From: Cunninghamia lanceolata
Taxonomy: Eukaryota > Streptophyta > Pinopsida > Cupressales > Cupressaceae
Direction: 5' to 3'
Length of the DNA: 64,000 nucleotides
Assembly: GCA_027924645.1 (NCBI GenBank)
Contig: BSBN01001484.1
Coordinates: 496,001 to 560,000, forward strand
The notes below the pieces were generated by a model. It made no database searches. It had not been told where the DNA came from and was given only the letters and a program-made list of their open reading frames with translations. A program made the translations under genes and the position numbers. Positions 23,000-33,612 of the stretch are shown here, in pieces (the first letter of the stretch is position 1; every line of letters starts with the position of its first letter).

Positions 23000-25149
23000 T
23001 AGAGAAGCAAACATCAATGTAGAAGATGTACACTTGACACCTTCAGAAGAGCTAGAAGGAGGTGAGGTCCTGATGACAAGAAGAGCACTATTGAATGAAG
23101 ACAATGAAGCAGCTCAAAAGAAGAGATTATTCAAGACTAGGTGCAAGTGTGAAGGGAAGGCTTGTAATGTCATCATAGATAGTGGAAGCATGGACAACCT
23201 TTTATCAGAAGAGATTGTGAGAAAATTGAATCTGGAGAAGAGGAGGCACCCGAACCCATATAGAATATCACGGGTATAAGATGATCAAAAACTTATGGTC
23301 AGCGAACAATGCTTGGTAAAATTTAAGATAGGAGGTTATTTTGATGAAATATTATGTGATATTATTCCTATGGATGCATGTCATTTTTTTTGTTAGGAAG
23401 GCCTTGGCAATATGATAGAAAGACAGTGCACAATGGTTATGCTAACACATACACAATCACTAAGGATGGAAAAAGACATAAATTAAAACCTTTGAAAGAG
23501 GATTTACTTCAATTTTGTAGTAATGCAAGAGTTTGTTTAGTTTATGCTAGGAAGTTTTTTAGATGGCTTGAAGCATGAGAAAGTTTGTTTTGCTTTGATT
23601 CCTAGGACTAACTATGAAAATGAGGAGGATGTTCCTTTGGAGATTGCAGATTTGTTGCGAGAGTTTAAGGATATTGTCTCAAATAATGTGCCAGAGGGAC
23701 TCCCACCAATGAGGAAGATCAGCCATCAATTTGATTTGATACCAGGAGAAAGTTTACCTACTAAGGTAGCCCATAGAATGTCTCCTATAGAGAGTGAAGA
23801 GTTGAATAGACAAGTGCATGAGTTGTTGTAGAAGGGTTTGATCAGAGAGAGAATGAGTCCATGTATAGTACTAGTAGTTTTGGCACCAAAGAAGAGTAGG
23901 GAATGGAGGATGTGCACAGATTCAAGATCCATTAACAAGATCACTATCAAGTATAGATTTCCATTGCCTAGAATGGATGATATCATTGCCTAAGTGGAGC
24001 AGAGTACTTCACCAAGATTGATTTGAAGAGTGGCTACCATCAAATTTGAATCAGAGAGGAAGATGAATGGAAAATATCTTTCAAGACTAAGGACGGTTTG
24101 TATGAGTGGTTGGTCATGCCATTTGGGCTAACCAATGCACCAAGTAAGTTTATGAGATTGATGAATGAGGTATTGAAAGAATTTTTGGGCAGATTTGTAA
24201 TTGTTTACTTTGATGATATTTTGATCTTTAGTAAGACATTAGAGGAACATTTGATGCATGTTAGACTTGTTTTTGAGAAGCTTAGAGATGAAAATTTACT
24301 GATTAACCTCAAGAAGTGCAGCTTTGTGAAGAGGGAATTGGTATATTTGGGCTTTGTTATATCATAAGGCATCAAGATGGACCTAGAGAAGGTGAAAGCT
24401 ATCTTAGAATGGCCAACACCTAGAAGTGTAACAGAGGTGAGATCATTTCATGGATTAGCAAGTTTTTATAGAAAGTTCATTAAAGGTTTCATTATTATAT
24501 GTGCACCACTAATTGAGACTATGAGAAGAGATAAGAGTTCAAGTGGACTACAAGGGCAGTGAAGAGTTTTGATTTGTTGAAGAGCAAAGTGATAGAACAA
24601 CCTATGTTAGCACTCCCAGATTTCAGCAAGGTATTTCAAGTTGATTGTGATGTAAGTGGTAATGCTATTGGGATTGTTTTAAGCCAAGAAGGTAAGCCCA
24701 TTTCCTACTTTAGTGAGAAGTTAAATGATGCTAAGAAAAAGTATTCAGTTTATGATCAAGAGTTTTATGATATTGTTCAAGCACTTAAGAAATGGAGACA
24801 CTATCTCTTGTCTAAGGAGTTTGTTTTGTTTACTAATCATCAAGCACTTCAATATTTGAGTAATCAAGGGAAGTTGAATCAAAGGCATATGAAATGGGTA
24901 GAGTTCTTACAAAGTTACACATTTGTTTTGAAACATAGAAGTGGAAAGTCTAACAATGTTGTAGATGCTTTGAGTGGAAGGTAGAAATATTTGTTGGTTG
25001 AAATGTAGGTTGAAGTTGTGGATTTTGATGAGCTAAAGGAGTTGTATGAGGAAGATCTTGATTTTGGAGAGGCTTGGAGAAAATGTAAGGAGCCTATTAT
25101 AGTAGATAGAACAAGGTGGTTGGATTATTTAATCCAAGATGGTATGTTA
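23000..25149 (+). pseudogene. Reina-like pol, 5' part: protease, RT, RNase H
   Basis: Protease with the DSG catalytic motif in NVIIDSGSMDNLLS at about 23168-23200. RT begins near 23640 (LREFKDIVSNNVPEGLPP) and carries [24 protein letters not shown] at about 24108-24145 and the catalytic YFDD at about 24205-24217. RNase H spans about 24620-24985 with VDCDVSGNAIGIVLSQ, KKYSVYDQEF and FTNHQALQYL. Stops and shifts lie near 23277, 23830, 23990, 24366 and 24561. The reading is cut at 25149 by a nested Sirevirus; the integrase half resumes at 32278. Confidence 0.87.
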
Positions 25150-25929
25150 TGTTGCAAGCATGAGGTGAGCCAGTGTTGTCATTGATGTCAACATACTCAT
25201 ATTGCATTGACAAGAAGGATTTGATGAGCTGTGTGCTGAGGATATTGAGAAAATTAGCCTCAGTCAGGAACAGTGAAGAACAGTGATGAGAAGAAGGCAA
25301 ATGTATTGTATAGGTTGAGAACTGGAGGATACGGATTAAAGGGTTTGTAGATATGAGTCTTGAGATGCTTCAGTTAAGATTTCAGAGGTCCGCATGAAGA
25401 TCTGAAGGAGTTGTGGCTGTCGGTGTAGAACCGGTTCCGGCAAGTATTCAGAGGTGACAGAGGATCACAAAAAGGTTCGGTGAGGTCTGGAATTCTATTA
25501 TCCTAATCTACGGATTGGAAGGAGTGTTTGGGATGTCCTTGTGATGTGCCATCTCAAGTTGTGTATGATTTGGAGGTCCAGAAGTACCTCTTGCATTGTG
25601 ACAGTGGCGACAGACAGTGTTCTTGAAGTTCCAGATAAGGAAGAGAAGAGATTCCAGTAAGTAAAGAAAGTGCGGATGTATCCGGTCATTCAGGCAGGCT
25701 TGTGAAGGTTCTTGGATCATGTTGAGGTTGTGTTGTTGGTCCGCATTGATAGTAGAGCCCGGAATTGAAGTTATTCTTCCGGATGAAGTTCTTGCTCTGT
25801 TTAGCCGACCGGATGAGTTGTTCATCCTGCGAATGTTCTTGTGGTGGCCGACCGGATGTGTTATTCATCTTGCGGATACTCTTATGGTTGTTTGCCGACT
25901 TAGATGTTTGTTCCTAAGTCGATGTCTTG

Positions 25930-25937
25930 TATAAATA
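25930..25937 (+). promoter_or_regulatory. TATA box of the Sirevirus 5' LTR
   Basis: TATAAATA, conserved at 31760-31767 in the 3' LTR. Transcription would start roughly 25-35 bases downstream, placing all LTR hairpins in the transcript leader. Confidence 0.7.
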
Positions 25938-26102
25938 ACGGTTTGTGAGTTCATTTCGAAGTGTGGATTGTGTGGATGAGTGTGGCATAGCGAAGAGAAG
26001 TGCGAAAGGCAGAGCAGAGGTTTTTTGGGCTTAAATGGAACTGATCCGGACATGGTAGAGATGTCATTCTCCAGTTCAAAACTGTGATTCTTATCACTTT
26101 GT

Positions 26103-26182
26103 AGACAGTGTGTCTCCTTGTAGGCAGTGGGCCTCTTTGTGAGCAGTGTGCTCGGGCAGTGAGCCCTAATTGGCAAGTGCCA
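26103..26182 (+). promoter_or_regulatory. Array of five small hairpins with AGTG-type loops
   Basis: AGAC-agtgt-GTCT (26103-26115), AGGC-agtgg-GCCT (26122-26134), GAGC-agtgt-GCTC (26141-26153), GGGC-agtga-GCCC (26154-26166) and TGGC-aagt-GCCA (26171-26182). Every stem is perfectly paired, yet the stem sequences differ. Equivalent arrays occur in the other Sirevirus-like LTRs of the window. Confidence 0.8.
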
Positions 26183-26394
26183 TTCTTTTTCTTATTCTTC
26201 TAACAGAGAATAATCCTTGGGTTAATCACCCCGTGGTTTTTCCCTTAACCGGGTTTTCCACGTCAAAATCTTGGTGTTCAATGTTTTGATGTTTATCTGC
26301 TCTTGTGTTTATGTATTATGCTTTCATGGATGATTAATTGATATGCTGTTAACTAACAACGAAGAATCAAGTGTTTGAAAGAACAAGAAGTTTT

Positions 26395-26429
26395 ATACAA
26401 CTGATTCACCCCCCCCCTCTCAGTTGTAT
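26395..26429 (+). promoter_or_regulatory. C-loop hairpin at the U5 end
   Basis: ATACAACTGA (26395-26404) pairs with TCAGTTGTAT (26420-26429) around a TTCACCC...CTC loop, 17 bases before the primer-binding site. The same arrangement with different stem bases closes every Sirevirus-like LTR here. Confidence 0.8.
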
Positions 26430-26446
26430 GCCTTAAATCCAACAAT

Positions 26447-26458
26447 TGGTATCAGAGC
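26447..26458 (+). promoter_or_regulatory. Primer-binding site (tRNA-iMet)
   Basis: TGGTATCAGAGC, two bases after the LTR, complementary to the 3' end of plant initiator tRNA-Met. Confidence 0.92.
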
Positions 26459-26501
26459 TAAGTTCCTCTGAAAGGAGCTTAACCGCTTGAGGAGATCCAG
26501 G

Positions 26502-29500
26502 ATGTCGTCATACAAGAAGGATAGTCCAAAGTTCAATGGAACCAACTTCACTCTCTGGAAAGGTCGCATGAAGTGTCACTTGGAATGTATGGGAAAAGCA
26601 TACTTGGCTATGGTCTCAAAACCATATGTACCTCCACAAGGTGGTCCGACAACTCTGAATGAAATCACAGAAGCGGAAAATAATCTGCGGACCAAGGAAG
26701 CTCTTCTAAGCGCATTGAATGACTCAGATCTCTCAAATGTTATTGACCTACCAACTGCATATGAGATCCTGACTAAACTGGAACTTCTGTATGAAGGAGA
26801 TGAGTTTGTCAAAAGTGCAAGGTTGCAAAGTCTGAAAGGAAAATTTGAAAGATTGAAGATGAGAGATGATGAAAACATCACTACTTTTATGCCAAGAGTG
26901 AATGAGCTGGTATGTGGAATTAGAAATGCTGGTGGAACTCTAGATGAAAATGAGATTGTCTGCAAAATCCTAAGATCCCTTCCTGCTGCCTACAAAATCA
27001 AGGTTGCTGCCATTGATGAATTCAGAGCCCACACAACTGTCACAAGAGAACAACTGGCTGGCAAACTAGCTGCATTTGAAATGACCGAGTTTGGAGATGA
27101 TCCTCCCAAGACTGAATCTGCTTTCAAAGCCAGTGCCTATGTGAAAGGCAAACAGAGATTTGATCCAGGAGAAAACTCATCAAGGAAAATGTCATGGTAT
27201 GATCAAGCAAGAAGAGACATGGAAGAAGAAGAAGTAGAAACAGCTCAACTTGAAGCCCTCATTGCAAAGAGACTGCCAAGAGGATCCGGTAAGTATGAAG
27301 GAAAACTACCCTTTAAGTGTTTCAACTGCAATAAGATTGGTCATTTTGCTTCAAGATGTCCGGAAAGATCTGCAAGGTCTAATACTAACAGACAAAGGTT
27401 TCAAAAGAATTGCTATTATGTTCATGAAGAAGATGACAATGAAGGAGTAACAGATGATGAATCAGAACTAGGAAGCAAATCCGGAAATGAGTGGGTGTTT
27501 ATTGCCATCAAGGAAGAAGATTCAATACTCTCTGAATCTGTCAATCACAAAGTTGTTGAAAAAGCTTTGGCTGCTCAAGTGGAAGAAAAGGATGATTGGG
27601 TTATTGACAGTGGATGTTCTCACCATATGACTGGTGACAAGAATAAGTTCTTGAATTTGGAAAGGTATGAAGGAGGAATGGTAAAGTTTGGTGACAATTC
27701 TGCTGGCAGAATCAGAGGCAGGGGAACTATTTCCTTTGATGGAAAGAGCAAAACAGGTAACGTACTATATGTTGAAGGATTGAAGCACAATCTTCTCAGT
27801 GTTGGTCAGTTAGTGGACAAAGGCTATGATCTCCGGTTCAAGAATGGAAAATGCAGAATCTTTACAAGCTCCGGAACTGAAATTGCATCCGGTACTCAGA
27901 CAAAAGGTAATATCTTTCATCTAGTTGGTTCAAATAAAAGTTGTTTGTTTGTTCAAATTGATCAGAGTTGGTTATGGCATAGAAGAATGTGTCATGTAAA
28001 TTTTGATAACATCATCAAGATAAGCAATACTCAGGCTGTAAGAGATCTTCCAAAATTGATGAAACCTACAAATAGTTTGTGCAAAGAATGTCAGCTAGGT
28101 AAACAAAGCAGAGTCTCCTTCAAAAGCCAAGATCAGTCTTCTACCAGATTGTTGGAATTAGTATATACTGATCTCTGTGGTCCGACAAGAATCAAGAGTC
28201 TGCAAGGTGATATATATTTCATGTTGTTAATTGATGATCATTCCCGGATGATGTGGGTTACCTTTCTAAAGGAAAAATCAGAAGCATTTGAGAAGTTCAA
28301 AATCTTCAAAGCTATGGTAGAGAATCAAACCGGATTGAAACTAAAGTGTCTAAGGTCTGATAGAGGTGGTGAATTTACATCTGGTGAGTTCATTGACTTT
28401 TGTGAGAAGCAGGGTATAAGGAGACAGTTGTCTGCTCCTAGGACTCCACAGCAGAATGGAGTAGTTGAGAGAAAGAACCGGACCATCCAGGAAGCTGCCA
28501 GGATAATGATGTTGGAAGCAAATGTTCCTCAAATGTTTTGGAAAGAAGCTATCAGCACTGCAGTCTACACTCTCAATCGAGTTCAAATCAGAAACAACAC
28601 CGGTAAGACCCCCTATGAACTCTGGTTTGGCATCACTCCTACTGTGAAATATTTCAGAGTATTTGGTAGCAAGTGTTATATTAAAAGAGATGAAGATCTA
28701 GGAAAGTTTGATGCTAGAAGTGATGAAGGAATTTTCTTGGGTTACTCCACTCAAAGCAAAGCATACCGGTGTTACAATAAGAGATTGAGGAAGATGATAG
28801 AAAGCACCAATGTGAAAGTTGATGAAGGAATTGAGAAGCCTTCAAGATTTTATGAGTTTGATGAAGATGACCAAGACAGTGTTCAAGGAACTCAATCCTC
28901 TCCGGTAAGATAGAGTCAGCCTGATCCGGTAAATCAGGAAGAAGAGATAGGTTTGAATGAGCCTGATCAAGAAGCAGCAGTGCAGGATACTCCTAAAATT
29001 CCAAGGTATGTAAGACTGAACCACTCTGAAGATCAGATCATAGGTGACAGAAGCAAAGGTGTACAAACTAGAAGGAATGTTGCTCAAAATCAGGATGAAT
29101 GTTGTCTGATTTCAAAGATTGAACCTAAAACAATAAATGAAGCCTGCAATGATGAAAACTGGACCAAAGCAATGGAAGATGAATTGATGCAAATTGAGAA
29201 AAATCATACTTGGGATCTTGTTCCCAGACCTAGAGATAGGAATGTAATTGGAACCAAGTGGGTCTTCCGGAACAAACTAAATGAAGCTGGTGAAGTAATC
29301 AGAAACAAAGCTAGATTGGTCTGCAAAGGCTACTCTCAAATAGAAGGAATTGACTTTGAAGAGACTTTTGCTCCGGTGGCAAGAATTGAAGCAGTCAGAT
29401 TACTTCTTGCATTTGCTACCTTCAAAGACTTCAAGGTATATCAGATGGATGTCAAGTCTGCCTTCCTAAATGGTGATCTAGAAGAAGAAGTCTACATTGA

Positions 29501-30656
29501 ACAACCGGATGGATTTCAATTGTCTGATAATGATGATATGGTCTGCAAGTTGAAGAAAGCTTTGTATGGATTGAAGCAAGCCCCAAGAGCATGGTATGAA
29601 AGGTTGGATAAGCATCTTGTGCAGATTGGATTCAACAAAGGTACTGCTGACAGTAACTTATATTTCAAAATTGATCATGAAAATATTTTGATTGTTGAAG
29701 TGTTTGTGGATGATATCATTTTTGGAGGAAGAGATAGTATGTGCAAAACTTTTGCAAATCAAATGAAAAGTGAGTTTGAAATGTCTATGCTTGGTGAAAT
29801 GAATTTCTTCTTGGGTCTGCAAATTACTCAAACAAAAGAAGGGATCTTCATTTCTCAGACCAAATATGTGAAAGAATTGTTAAGGAAATTTGGTATGGAA
29901 GACTCAAAGCCAATGAACACTCCTATGGCAACCGGATGTAAGTTAAGCAAAGATGATGATTCTCCAAAGATAGATCAGACAAAGTATAGATCAATGATTG
30001 GTGGATTGTTGTATCTCACTCAAACTAGACCAGATATAATGCAGGCTGTTGGTCTTGTGGCAAGATTCCAGGCTGATCCTAGAGAATCTCATGTTATGGC
30101 AATCAAAAGAATTTTTAGGTACTTGAAAGGAACAGTTGAGTATGGTCTATGGTACCCTAGAGATCTGGATTTCTCTCTTCATGCTTACACAGATGTAGAT
30201 TGGGCAGGAGATGTGGATGACCGGAAGAGCACTAGTGGTGGAGCATTCTTTTTGGGGAAGAGATTGGTTTCTTGGTTAAGCAAGAAACAAGATGCAATAT
30301 CTCTGTCAACAACTGAAGCAGAATACATTGCAGCAGCAGGTAGTTGCACTCAAATCTTATGGATGAAGCAGATGCTAAGAGACATTAAAGTTGAATATGA
30401 GGAGCCTATCACAATTTTCTGTGATAATTCAAGTGCAATTAATATTTCTAAGAATCCGGTATTGCATTCTAAGACTAAGCACATATCTATCAAGTTTCAC
30501 TTCTTGAGAGAACAAGTAAACAAGGAAGAAGTTAGATTGGAGTATGTTCCCTCCAAGGATCAGATTGCAGATATCTTTACTAAACCTCTTCCCAAGGACT
30601 CTTTTGAATATCTCCGAGAGAAGTTAGGGGTCATGGCCCCTCCGATGATGAACTAG
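26502..30656 (+). pseudogene. Sirevirus gag-pol, one frame with a single in-frame TAG
   Basis: The ATG at 26502 is the first in frame after the primer-binding site; the frame runs about 1384 codons. Gag has a retrotransposon-type N-terminus (FNGTNFTLWKGRM) and one intact zinc knuckle CFNCNKIGHFASRC (about residue 273). Protease WVIDSGCSHHMT lies near residue 368. Integrase has the His/His and CKEC residues (about 491-530) and an Asp557, Asp620, Glu656 triad with 35-residue D-E spacing. RT has [19 protein letters not shown] and catalytic FVDD (bases 29703-29714). RNase H has TDVDWAG (usual TDADWAG) and TEAEY. The only lesion is TAG at 28911-28913, codon 804, in the integrase-RT linker; the frame continues unchanged after it. 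Confidence 0.95.
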
Positions 30657-30979
30657 GATGCACTGATGTGCATCAGTCCGGTGGATATCACAGTCATATC
30701 TTGTGATCCGGATTGATGATGGGGTGCTGCAACTAAGGGGGAGCAGCTGGTATGATTCTGATGTATTAGAATTGCAAGTATGAGCCCTTTGCCATTGTTG
30801 TCAAAGGGGGAGAGAAGACATGTGAAAAACAAGTGGTTGATGATCAAAGGGGGAGCAGTAAAGGAAGAGAAGACATGTGAAAAGTTGTTGTTGATAGGGG
30901 GAGCTGTGACAGAAAGGAGAAGTTCTTGTCTTGATGGTTTTTCACATCATATGTTGCCATCAATGACAAAGGGGGAGAT
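30657..30979 (+). promoter_or_regulatory. Five-copy polypurine-tract array
   Basis: AAGGGGGAG-type tracts at 30735-30743, 30802-30812, 30845-30855, 30894-30903 and 30967-30978; the last abuts the 3' LTR. Segments between them are partly repeated (AGAAGACATGTGAAAA twice). Tracts of this kind prime plus-strand DNA synthesis, and multiple copies are typical of Sireviruses. No env-like gene is present. Confidence 0.85.
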
Positions 30980-32272
30980 TGTTGCAAGTATGAGGTGAGC
31001 CAGTGTTGTCATTGATGTCAACATACTCATATTGCATTGACAAGAAGGATTTGATGAGCTGTGTGCTGAGGATATTGAGAAAATTAGCCTCAGTCAGGAA
31101 CAGTGAAGAACAGTGATGAGAAGAAGGCAAATGTATTGTATAGGTTGAGAACCGGAGGATGCGGATTAAAGGGTTTGTAGATATGAGTCTTGAGATGCTT
31201 CAGTTAAGATTTCAGAGGTCCGCATGAAGATCTGAAGGAGTTGTGGCTGTCGGTGTAGAACCGGTTCCGGCAAGTATTCAGAGGTGACAGAGGATCACAA
31301 AAAGGTCCGGTGAGGTCCAGAATTCTATTATCCTAATCTGCGGATTGGAAGGAGTGTTTGGGATGTCCTTGTGATGTGCCATCTCAAGTTGTGTATGATT
31401 TGGAGGTCCGGAAGTACCTCTTGCATTGTGACAGTGGCGACAGACAGTGTTCTTGAAGTTCCGGATAAGGAAGAGAAGAGATTCCAGTAAGTAAAGAAAG
31501 TGCGGATGTATCCGGTCATTCAGGCAGGCTTGTGAAGGTTCTTGGATCATGTTGAGGTTGTGTTGTTGGTCCGCATTGATAGTAGAGCCCGGAATTGAAG
31601 TTATTCTTCCGGATGAAGTTCTTGCTCTGTTTAGCCGACTGGATGAGTTGTTCATCCTGCGAATGTTCTTGTGGTGGCCGATCGGATGTGTTATTCATCT
31701 TGCGGATACTCTTATGGTTGTTTTCCGACTTAGATGTTTGTTCCTAAGTCAATGTCTTGTATAAATAACGGTTTGTGAGTTCATTTCGAAGTGTGGATTG
31801 TGTGGATGAGTGTGGCATAGTGAAGAGAAGTGCGAAAGGCAGAGCAGAGGTTTTTTGGGCTTAAATGGAACTGATCCAGACATGGTAGAGATGTCATTCT
31901 CCAGTTCAAGACTGTGATTCTTATCACTTTGTAGACAGTGTGTCTCCTTGTAGGCAATGGGCCTCTTTGTGAGCAGTGTGCTTGGGCAGTGAGCCCTAAT
32001 TGGCAAGTGCCATTCTTTTTCTTATTCTTCTAACAGAGAATAATCCTTGGGTTAATCACCCCGTGGTTTTTCCCTTAACCGGGTTTTCCATGTCAAAATC
32101 TTGGTGTTCAATGTGTAATGTTTATCTGCTCTTGTGTTTATGTATTATGCTTTCATGGATGATTAATTGATATGCTGTTAACTAACAACGAAGAATCAAG
32201 TGTTTGAAAGAACAAGAAGTTTTATACAACTGATTCACCCCCCCCTCTCAGTTGTATGCCTTAAATCCAACA
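30980..32272 (+). repeat. 3' LTR of the Sirevirus (1293 bp)
   Basis: Collinear with 25150-26444. About 20 differences, nearly all C/T or G/A, many in CG or CCGG words, plus small indels near 32114 and in the C run. All hairpins of the 5' LTR are retained, with G-T wobbles in some stems. Confidence 0.95.
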
Positions 32273-32277
32273 TGTTA

Positions 32278-33612
32278 TTCAGAGGTAATTAGTTATGCAT
32301 TCCTAGAAGTTCTATGAGATTGAATTTGATCAAGGAAAAACATAGTGGAGGTATTGCAGGGCATTTTGGTTTTGATAAGAAAAAATCACTTGTTGGAGAA
32401 AGATATTATTTGCCTCAATTGCAACAAGATGTAAGGAAATATGTTCAAAGTTGTAGGATATATCAAGTGGCAAAAGGTGTTAGTCAAAACACTGGTTTAT
32501 ATTAGCCACTACCTGTACCTAAGAGGCCATGGGAGGAGATTAGTATGGATTTTGTTCTTGGTTTGCCAAGGACACAAAAGGGACATGATTCTATATTTGT
32601 GGTGGTAGATAGATTTTCTAAGATGTATCATTTTATCCCATGTAAAAAGACTAATGATGTTGTGCATATTGCAGATTTGTTTTTCAGAGTAGTGAGGCTG
32701 CATGGTCTCTCAAAGAGCATAGTTTAAGATAGAGATACAAATTTCATAGGATACTTTTGAAGGACATTATGGAAGAAGCTAAGGACTGATTTGAAGTTTT
32801 TCTCATCCTACCATCCACAAATAGATGGCCAAATGGAGGTTGTAAATAGAAGCTTGGGGAATTTGTTGAGAAGTTTAGTTGGAGACAAGCCAAAAGGATG
32901 GGATTTGGTTCTACCTCAAGTTGAATTTGCATATAACAACTCAGTTAAAAGGAGTACATGTAAGACACCATTCTAGATTGTGTATACACCATTCTAGATT
33001 GTGTATGGTAGCAACCAAAGAGATGTTTCATATTTAAGAAAGTTAGATAGAAGTGATAAGAAAAGTGCAAATGTAGAAGACTTTACTGAACACATGAAGA
33101 GCATGCATGAAGAGGTGAAGAAGCATATCAACAAGATGAATTTTCAATATAAGTCTAAGCATGACTTGAAGAGAAGATATAAAGAGTTTCAAATTGGGGA
33201 TGAGGTTATGGTACATTTGAGGAAGGAGAGATTTCCAGTTGGTACTTACAATAAGCTAAAAATGAAGAAGTTTAGGCCTTGCAAGATTGTAAGTAAACAC
33301 GATTCAGGTAATGCCTATGAAGTGGAATTACCTAATGAGATTAATATTTCTCCTATTTTTAATATTTTAGATCTAACAGAATATCATGAAGGTGAGTTTT
33401 AGGAAGATGTAACAAGAGCACAGATGAACATCCTAGTATCTACTTCACAGAAAGAGGAGATTGAGATAATTTTGGATAGCCAGGTGAGTAAGAGCACAAG
33501 GAACAAGAAATAATTTGAATATTTGGTAAAGAGGTTTGGAAGACCTATTGAGGATTCATCTTGGTTATCAGAAACAGAGGTTAGAAGGTTTGGTTTTCCT
33601 CTTGATAAGTGA
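32278..33612 (+). pseudogene. Reina-like pol, 3' part: integrase and chromodomain
   Basis: Continues the Reina-like frame after the nested element. The zinc-binding region shows KEKHSGGIAGHFG and SCRIYQVAKG, where the second Cys of the CxxC pair is Tyr. The catalytic core has [10 protein letters not shown] near 32537, a DRDTNF block near 32730 preceded by a stop, and YHPQIDGQMEVVNRSL near 32805-32850. The C-terminus has FQIGDEVMVHLRKERFP and ISPIFNILDLTEYHEGEF, then a chromodomain-like segment (EIEIILDSQVSKSTRNKK...FEYLVKRFGRP) ending at TGA 33610-33612. A 21-bp in-frame tandem duplication lies at 32965-33006. Several stops mean it is inactive. Confidence 0.87.

Larger units (their letters stand above)
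25150..26444 (+). repeat. 5' LTR of the Sirevirus (1295 bp)
   Basis: TGTTGCAAGC at the start and TCCAACA at the end. TATA box TATAAATA at 25930-25937. Downstream are five tandem hairpins (26103-26182), a TTATTCT/AGAATAA stem (26192-26213), a CGTGG/CCACG stem (26232-26262) and a 10-bp stem around a C-rich loop (26395-26429). Confidence 0.95.
25150..32272 (+). mobile_element. Nearly intact Sirevirus-type Ty1/copia retrotransposon (7.1 kb)
   Basis: Complete element: 1295-bp and 1293-bp LTRs, primer-binding site, one gag-pol frame with a single stop, and a polypurine-tract array. It is flanked on both sides by TGTTA (25145-25149 and 32273-32277), a perfect 5-bp target duplication inside the Reina-like pol. 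The domain order protease-integrase-RT-RNase H is copia, and the repeated CAAAGGGGGAG tracts and LTR hairpins are Sirevirus features. By eye the LTRs differ at about 20 of 1290 positions, so it is the youngest LTR insertion here. No env-like ORF lies between pol and the 3' LTR. Confidence 0.95.

Noticed and set aside
28911..28913. Programmed readthrough of the TAG in the Sirevirus
   Set aside because: The following codons do not resemble known readthrough signals and the stop sits at an ordinary linker; a C-to-T mutation is simpler. Left as a testable point in the findings.
30780..30998. Small ORF between pol and the 3' LTR as a possible env-like gene
   Set aside because: It simply reads through the polypurine-tract repeats and into the LTR; no signal peptide or membrane segment.
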